Source: Shewanellaceae bacterium
GTDB lineage: Bacteria > Pseudomonadota > Gammaproteobacteria > Enterobacterales > Shewanellaceae
Length of the DNA stretch: 9,766 bases
Direction: 5' to 3'
NCBI GenBank assembly: GCA_016779685.1
Contig: JADHND010000047.1
Span: 1 to 9,766, forward strand
Shown here: positions 5,676 through 9,766 of the stretch, one piece after another
Numbering within the stretch: position 1 is the stretch's first letter
Layout: each line of letters starts with the position of its first letter
Notes under the pieces: model-generated
Told to the model about the DNA's origin: nothing
The model's database searches: none
The model's input: only the letters and a program-made list of their open reading frames with translations
Translations under genes and position numbers: made by a program

Positions 5676-7379
5676 CTATGGCTTAAAAATAAGTTGTTGA
5701 TGTATTGCGATGAATTGATTTAATTCATTTTGCGCAGTCTGTTGGTCGATTCGATCGTTATGGGGATTCAATGAACATCGCCATTCATAGTAAAATTTCA
5801 ATTTAGGCTCGGTACCGGAAGGACGAACAATAATTCTACATTGCGGTAGATGGTAGATTAACATATCACAGGGTGGTAATTTAGACACTTGGCTGAGTCC
5901 ATCAGTACCGACATTAAGTAAGTCTTCGACCTGTTGAACAGGTTCTGCACCTAGATGTGTTGGTAGGTGAGTGCGTAACCGTTGCATTAAATTTTCATTT
6001 TCAGATGTTAAGTTGACTGAAACTTGCTGATGCAAATAAAGGCCGTGTTTGCGGTACAATTCAGTCAGTTTATCAAAAATAGTTAAGTTTTGTTGTTGTA
6101 GTTTCGCGACCATTTCAATAAAAATAATGAGGGCATGTACGCCATCTTTATCCCAAACCAGATCACCAAACATGTATCCAAGCGCTTCTTCGTAAGCAAA
6201 AGCTAAGGTTGGTTTATTTTGCGTGTGTGCTTGAGCCGTGTTTGCGAGCCATTTAAAGCCAGTCAGTGTTTGAAATGAATGCGCTTGGTGTGCTGCAACA
6301 ATGGCTTTGAGCATGCTTGACGATACCAGACTGTTACCAATGCAAGCACTCTTGGGATCTGCTGCTTGTGTTAACAAATAATCTGCTAATAAGCAGCCAA
6401 TCTGATCGCCGGTGAGAACTTGATAAGCATTGCTATCGTCGCGTACGGCAACAGCCAGTCGGTCAGCATCTGGATCGTGTGCGAATGCGAGCTGTGTTTT
6501 ATGCTGTTGAGCAAGGTTTAAGAGGGCTTGTAGAGCGGATCTATTTTCAGGGTTAGGGTAGGCGACGGTTGGAAAGTCGCCATTAGGTTGAGCCTGATTT
6601 TCAACGGTATAAAAGTGCTTGAGCTCTAAAGCTGACATTAATTGTTGCGTGATTTGATACCCAACACCGTGTAGTGCGGTGTAGGCAACCGATATGTTCT
6701 TACAAGATGCTGGCTGTGACGATAAATGTTTGAATGACAGCACGTAATCTAGATAGTTTTTTATATAGGATTCATTTAAATAGACCAGCCGTTTTTGGTT
6801 TTCAGCCGTCACTAATTCCATGGTTTTAATCGGTTTAAACGCATGCTTTTCGATCAGTTCTTGAATGGCTAAATGATGCGGAGCATTGATTTGAGCACCA
6901 TTGCGCCAATATAGCTTAAAACCATTGTACTCTGGAGGATTGTGGCTAGCCGTAATCATGATACCAGCATCGCAGCCTAGTGTTGGGATTCCAAATGAAA
7001 TGAGTGGTGTTGGACATACCCTATCGAGTAGATAGACACGTATGCCATAGGCACATAAGACTCGGGTGACATCTTCAGCAAAGGTTTGTGACTGATGCCG
7101 GCCATCATAACCCACCACCACCGACTGCTGTTGATCGCTGCCTTTTATTTGTTGTAGATATTCTGCTAGGCCAACAGTTGTTTGTAGAATCACCAAACGA
7201 TTCATTCGATTTAGACCTGCGCCCATTTCTCCTCGCAGCCCAGCCGTTCCAAACTGAAGCCGTTGATTGAGCCGCTGTTGTAGAATAAGCGTTTGGTCTG
7301 AATCCAATAAATGTTGAATTTCTTGGCGAGTATCGGGATCAGGGTCGTTTTCAATCCATGAGTGAGCAATATGTTTCAT
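5676..7379 (-). CDS. PGM2-like alpha-D-phosphohexomutase (phosphoglucomutase or phosphopentomutase)
   Basis: A cytosolic phosphosugar mutase moving phosphate between C1 and C6 of hexoses, or C1 and C5 of pentoses. The 567-aa length and N-terminal layout (LQFGTAGLRGEMGAG, 41-55) fit the PGM2 subfamily rather than the shorter phosphomannomutase type. The catalytic phosphoserine is S145 in TASHNP (143-148). Metal-binding DPDADR is at 302-307, the sugar-selecting GFKWLA at 374-379 and EEALGY at 397-402, and the phosphate-binding loop RPSGTEPK at 519-526. All four active-site elements are intact. Substrate cannot be read from sequence: PGM2 relatives include both phosphoglucomutases and phosphopentomutases. 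Its position after prs makes ribose-1-phosphate to ribose-5-phosphate plausible. No Shine-Dalgarno is obvious; TTGTTG (7438-7443) and TAATGT (7415-7420) on the minus strand are only a weak promoter candidate. Confidence 0.9.
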   Translation of the reverse strand: MKHIAHSWIENDPDPDTRQEIQHLLDSDQTLILQQRLNQRLQFGTAGLRGEMGAGLNRMNRLVILQTTVGLAEYLQQIKGSDQQQSVVVGYDGRHQSQTFAEDVTRVLCAYGIRVYLLDRVCPTPLISFGIPTLGCDAGIMITASHNPPEYNGFKLYWRNGAQINAPHHLAIQELIEKHAFKPIKTMELVTAENQKRLVYLNESYIKNYLDYVLSFKHLSSQPASCKNISVAYTALHGVGYQITQQLMSALELKHFYTVENQAQPNGDFPTVAYPNPENRSALQALLNLAQQHKTQLAFAHDPDADRLAVAVRDDSNAYQVLTGDQIGCLLADYLLTQAADPKSACIGNSLVSSSMLKAIVAAHQAHSFQTLTGFKWLANTAQAHTQNKPTLAFAYEEALGYMFGDLVWDKDGVHALIIFIEMVAKLQQQNLTIFDKLTELYRKHGLYLHQQVSVNLTSENENLMQRLRTHLPTHLGAEPVQQVEDLLNVGTDGLSQVSKLPPCDMLIYHLPQCRIIVRPSGTEPKLKFYYEWRCSLNPHNDRIDQQTAQNELNQFIAIHQQLIFKP

Positions 7380-7458
7380 AGTTTTGTTAAGTACAAGAAG
7401 CTTGAGATAAGTTTACATTAACACATTTATATGATGACAACAAACGTAGTCATCGCGG

Positions 7459-7498
7459 TGTCTAGCAACCTATGTTTGTAGGCAGCGGTTGCTAGACA
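7459..7498. repeat. Perfect 12-bp inverted repeat downstream of prs
   Basis: TGTCTAGCAACC (7459-7470) and GGTTGCTAGACA (7487-7498) are exact reverse complements around a 16-nt loop. The structure begins about 20 nt after the prs stop on the minus strand. No T-tract follows on either strand, so it is not a standard intrinsic terminator. It could protect the prs mRNA 3' end, help Rho-dependent termination, bind a protein, or be a dispersed palindromic repeat. The arm core GGTTGCTAG recurs once at 457-465. Confidence 0.6.
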
Positions 7499-7518
7499 AT
7501 GGTATGTGTCGATGAATA

Positions 7519-8466
7519 TTAATGTTGAAACATAGCAGAAATGGATTCTTCGTTGCTGACACGGCGAATTGCTTCTGCCAACAAACCAGATAAAGACAGT
7601 TGAGAAATTTTATCGACTTGTTGCAAGGCTTTAGTTAGAGGGATCGTATTGGTGACAATGACTTCGTCGATGACTGAATTTTGAATGTTCTCTACGGCAT
7701 TACTGGAGAAAACAGGGTGTGTAGCATAGGCGAAGACGCGATTGGCATTTTGTTGTTTTAAGGCCTCAGCGGCTTTACAAAGTGTGCCGCCAGTGTCGAT
7801 CATATCATCTACAATGATGCAATCTCGGTTACGAACATCACCAATGATGTGCATGACTTTAGCAATGTTAGCTTTCGGTCTTCTTTTATCAATAATGGCG
7901 AGATCCGTGTCATGTAATAGCTTCGCAATGGCGCGAGCCCTAACAACACCGCCTATATCGGGAGAAACAATAACTGGATTTTGAAAGTTTTTTGCGAGCA
8001 TGTCATCTAATAAAACGGGACTGGCAAAGACATTATCGACAGGTACATCGAAAAAACCTTGAATTTGCTCTGCATGCAAATCGCAAGTTAAGACCCGATC
8101 TACGCCAACACTGGATAGAAAATCAGCGACTACTTTGGCGGTGATGGGTACCCGTGCACTGCGAACTCGTCGATCTTGACGCGCATAGCCAAAATAAGGG
8201 ATCACCGCTGTAATGCGGCCAGCCGAAGCTCGGCGTAAAGCATCGACCATCACGATAAGTTCCATCAAATGATCATTGGTTGGTGCGCAGGTTGATTGAA
8301 TAATGAAAACATCCGCTCCCCGCACATTTTCATTAATTTCGATGTTGATTTCACCATCATTAAATTTACCAACAACACAGTCTCCCAGCTTGCAGCCTAA
8401 ATGAGTAGCGACTTCTTTTGCGAGTGTTGGGGTTGCATTTCCAGCAAATAGTTTTATATCAGGCAC
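7519..8466 (-). CDS. prs: Ribose-phosphate pyrophosphokinase (PRPP synthetase)
   Basis: Makes PRPP from ribose-5-phosphate and ATP for purine, pyrimidine, NAD, histidine and tryptophan synthesis. Motifs, numbered from the proposed start: N-terminal PDIKLFAGNATP, the flexible loop RQDRRVRSARVPITAK (96-111), CDLHAEQIQGFF (128-139) with the active-site histidine, VSPDIGGVVRARAIAK (167-182) and the PRPP/ribose-phosphate loop VDDMIDTGGT (219-228). I chose the GTG at 8464-8466: it gives 315 aa, the same as E. coli Prs, which also starts at GTG, and AGAGGT lies 7 nt upstream. An in-frame ATG at 8482-8484 would add six residues (MLEVSD) but lacks a Shine-Dalgarno. It follows ispE, as in many gammaproteobacteria, but rplY does not follow. 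An extended -10 promoter lies upstream. Confidence 0.96.
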   Translation of the reverse strand: MPDIKLFAGNATPTLAKEVATHLGCKLGDCVVGKFNDGEINIEINENVRGADVFIIQSTCAPTNDHLMELIVMVDALRRASAGRITAVIPYFGYARQDRRVRSARVPITAKVVADFLSSVGVDRVLTCDLHAEQIQGFFDVPVDNVFASPVLLDDMLAKNFQNPVIVSPDIGGVVRARAIAKLLHDTDLAIIDKRRPKANIAKVMHIIGDVRNRDCIIVDDMIDTGGTLCKAAEALKQQNANRVFAYATHPVFSSNAVENIQNSVIDEVIVTNTIPLTKALQQVDKISQLSLSGLLAEAIRRVSNEESISAMFQH

Positions 8467-8473
8467 GTCTGAG

Positions 8474-8479
8474 ACCTCT
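8474..8479 (-). promoter_or_regulatory. Ribosome binding site that fixes the prs GTG start
   Basis: On the minus strand AGAGGT ends 7 nt before the GTG at 8464-8466. It lies inside the longer reading frame that begins at the 8484 ATG, which has no such site. The spacing and the family alignment both favour the GTG. Confidence 0.7.
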
Positions 8480-8517
8480 AGCATAGTGATTTAATTCGTT
8501 TGCTGATTGTTATGATC

Positions 8518-8526
8518 ATTATAACA
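8518..8526 (-). promoter_or_regulatory. Extended -10 promoter of prs
   Basis: The minus strand reads TGTTATAAT, a perfect TGn extension plus consensus TATAAT, in the 106-nt ispE-prs gap. No good -35 stands 16-18 nt upstream, as is usual for extended -10 promoters. The predicted start near 8511 leaves a leader of about 45 nt. It would let prs be expressed apart from lolB-ispE. Confidence 0.6.
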
Positions 8527-8572
8527 TGATTCCAAGATTCAATTTATTTGAGTTTGGCAACCGTTCAGCAAT

Positions 8573-9430
8573 TTATGGATGGAGTTCCTCTAAGTGATGG
8601 TATAGCGAAGATGTATTTTGCCCCTGTGCAATAAAACCTTCAAATGAGGAGGGTAACTTGTTTAAACACTGTAGAGCCTCTTCCTTGGTATAAAATTGAC
8701 TGAAAACCGAAGCTCCTGTTCCTGTCATTCTACAGGGTTTATATTGTAACAACCAATTCAAAGCCTTTTCAACTTGAGGGTGGTTTTTTTTTACAAGATC
8801 TTCGAAGTCATTCTTGGTGTTATCCAAGGACATGGTATTCCAATCCATTTTGGGAGTATTGCGTGGTAAATCAGGATGATTAAACAAGGTGACCGTGGAA
8901 ATGGCGGTTGCTTTTGGATAAATGATTAAATACCAAGGCTCTGCTAAGAGAACGGGATAGAGTTGTTCTCCGATGCCTTCCGCAAAGGCCGTTTGACCAC
9001 CTATAAATAGGGGAATATCGGCACCAAGATTCTGACCTAAATGTTGCAAAGCAAGTTGACTGAGCCCGCATCCCCAAAGATAGTTTAAGGCCACTAATGT
9101 GGTCGCTGCATCAGAAGAGCCGCCACCTACGCCACCACCGATGGGAAGACGCTTATGTAACCAAATGCGAGCACCTAGACGTGTTGGAGTTGCCTCTTGT
9201 AGACATTGAGCTGCCCGTAGAATTAGATTGTCTGGCGTGATTAAATCCGTTTGCTGGCAGAACAATTCAAGCTGACCAGTATCATTCACTTCAAAGTCTA
9301 AATAATCGCCCCTATCGAGAAGTTGGAACAAGGTTTGGAGCTCATGATAACCATCGGCACGTTTTTCATTGATATGTAAAAATAAATTTAACTTCGCTGG
9401 CGCGGGCCATTGCGTTGATTTTGTAAACAT
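8573..9430 (-). CDS. ispE: 4-diphosphocytidyl-2-C-methyl-D-erythritol kinase
   Basis: The ATP-dependent GHMP kinase of the MEP pathway; it phosphorylates CDP-ME at the 2-hydroxyl on the way to isopentenyl diphosphate, which supplies the ubiquinone tail and undecaprenyl carriers. The 285-aa length matches E. coli IspE (283 aa). Motif 1 PAPAKLNLFLHI (9-20) holds the catalytic K13. The glycine-rich ATP loop is GGGVGGGSSDAAT (98-110). The catalytic aspartate is D138 in GADIPLF (136-142). Motif 3 MTGTGASVF (235-243) is intact. The start codon lies one base after the lolB stop (TAG-T-ATG) with no Shine-Dalgarno of its own, so translation is probably coupled to lolB. The order lolB-ispE-prs is standard in gammaproteobacteria. 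Confidence 0.97.
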   Translation of the reverse strand: MFTKSTQWPAPAKLNLFLHINEKRADGYHELQTLFQLLDRGDYLDFEVNDTGQLELFCQQTDLITPDNLILRAAQCLQEATPTRLGARIWLHKRLPIGGGVGGGSSDAATTLVALNYLWGCGLSQLALQHLGQNLGADIPLFIGGQTAFAEGIGEQLYPVLLAEPWYLIIYPKATAISTVTLFNHPDLPRNTPKMDWNTMSLDNTKNDFEDLVKKNHPQVEKALNWLLQYKPCRMTGTGASVFSQFYTKEEALQCLNKLPSSFEGFIAQGQNTSSLYHHLEELHP

Positions 9431-9431
9431 A

Positions 9432-9766
9432 CTACAAAGGTACCCATTCTGTAATATTGAATTTGAGGCGCATGTTGCCTTGTCGAATCACGATAATTTT
9501 AGGCATGTTAGCGCCATGTTGAATGTGCCATTTGGGGTAGCTAACTTGCCATTGCTTTTGGGCAATGTGCGTCTTAAATGAGACAATACGACCGGTTGTG
9601 TCACGTGTGATGTTTGATTCAGGTAGGTTGGGGTGTCCTTTTAGCCATAGATGCATATGATCTAGCGGCATTCGCCATTGGGTAAATTGATATAAGAGCT
9701 GTTCGGCGTGTTGACTGTGGTAGGTTTTGCCATGGATTGACAGCGTTGCCTTTTTGGGTAACTGAG
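9432..9766 (-). CDS. lolB: LolB, outer-membrane lipoprotein receptor (3' part only)
   Basis: Accepts lipoproteins from periplasmic LolA and inserts them into the inner leaflet of the outer membrane. The last 110 residues are present; the signal peptide, lipobox and first half lie beyond the right edge. The frame stays open to that edge. Recognisable LolB features are AEQLLYQFTQWRMPLDHMHLWLKG, split here as AEQLLYQFTQW plus MPLDHMHLWLKG, then QKQWQVSYPKW and a C-terminal strand ending LKFNITEWVPL. Identity is supported by both this pattern and the lolB-ispE position. An internal ATG at 9669-9671 (MPLDHM) is not a start. The stop is one base from the ispE ATG. Confidence 0.88.
   Translation of the reverse strand, partial: QLPKKATLSIHGKTYHSQHAEQLLYQFTQWRMPLDHMHLWLKGHPNLPESNITRDTTGRIVSFKTHIAQKQWQVSYPKWHIQHGANMPKIIVIRQGNMRLKFNITEWVPL

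Noticed and set aside
7459..7498. Integron attC-like recombination site
   Set aside because: The arms do not contain the RYYYAAC and GTTRRRY core sites, and no integrase or cassette genes are present.

Overview
This window is chromosomal housekeeping DNA from a moderately AT-rich gammaproteobacterium. The evidence is the lolB-ispE-prs order, a UbiF-type hydroxylase divergent from miaB, a pth-ychF pair, and tRNAs with encoded CCA ends that closely resemble Escherichia coli metT, leuW and glnU/glnW. I cannot place the genus. No transposase, phage gene, CRISPR array or toxin-antitoxin pair is visible, and I do not see a new biological system here.

Left part (+ strand apart from miaB): the 5' end of miaB (tRNA methylthiolation) is cut by the window start. 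It is divergent from ubiF (ubiquinone synthesis) across a 207-nt gap holding inverted repeats. Next come pth (peptidyl-tRNA recycling) and, 21 nt later, ychF (ribosome-associated ATPase), with a good sigma70-type promoter before pth. A tRNA cluster follows, Met(CAT)-Leu(TAG)-Gln(TTG)-Gln(TTG), behind a strong promoter with a GC-rich discriminator.

Right part (- strand, read from the right edge): the 3' end of lolB (outer-membrane lipoprotein receptor); ispE one base later (isoprenoid precursor synthesis); prs (PRPP synthetase) with its own extended -10 promoter and a probable GTG start; a PGM2-like phosphohexomutase that could make ribose-5-phosphate for Prs or serve glucose-1-phosphate metabolism; and a membrane-anchored cyclic-di-GMP phosphodiesterase with a cysteine-bearing periplasmic sensor. 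This gene converges on the tRNA cluster.

The arrangement looks like a join of two neighbourhoods familiar in gammaproteobacteria: miaB/ubiF/metT-type tRNA cluster, and lolB-ispE-prs-rplY-pth-ychF. Here pth-ychF is separated from prs and faces it, rplY is absent from the window, and the mutase and phosphodiesterase genes lie between. The points most worth checking are this rearrangement, the redox-sensor-like phosphodiesterase, the substrate of the mutase beside prs, the corrected prs start, and a strong hairpin without a U-tract after prs.
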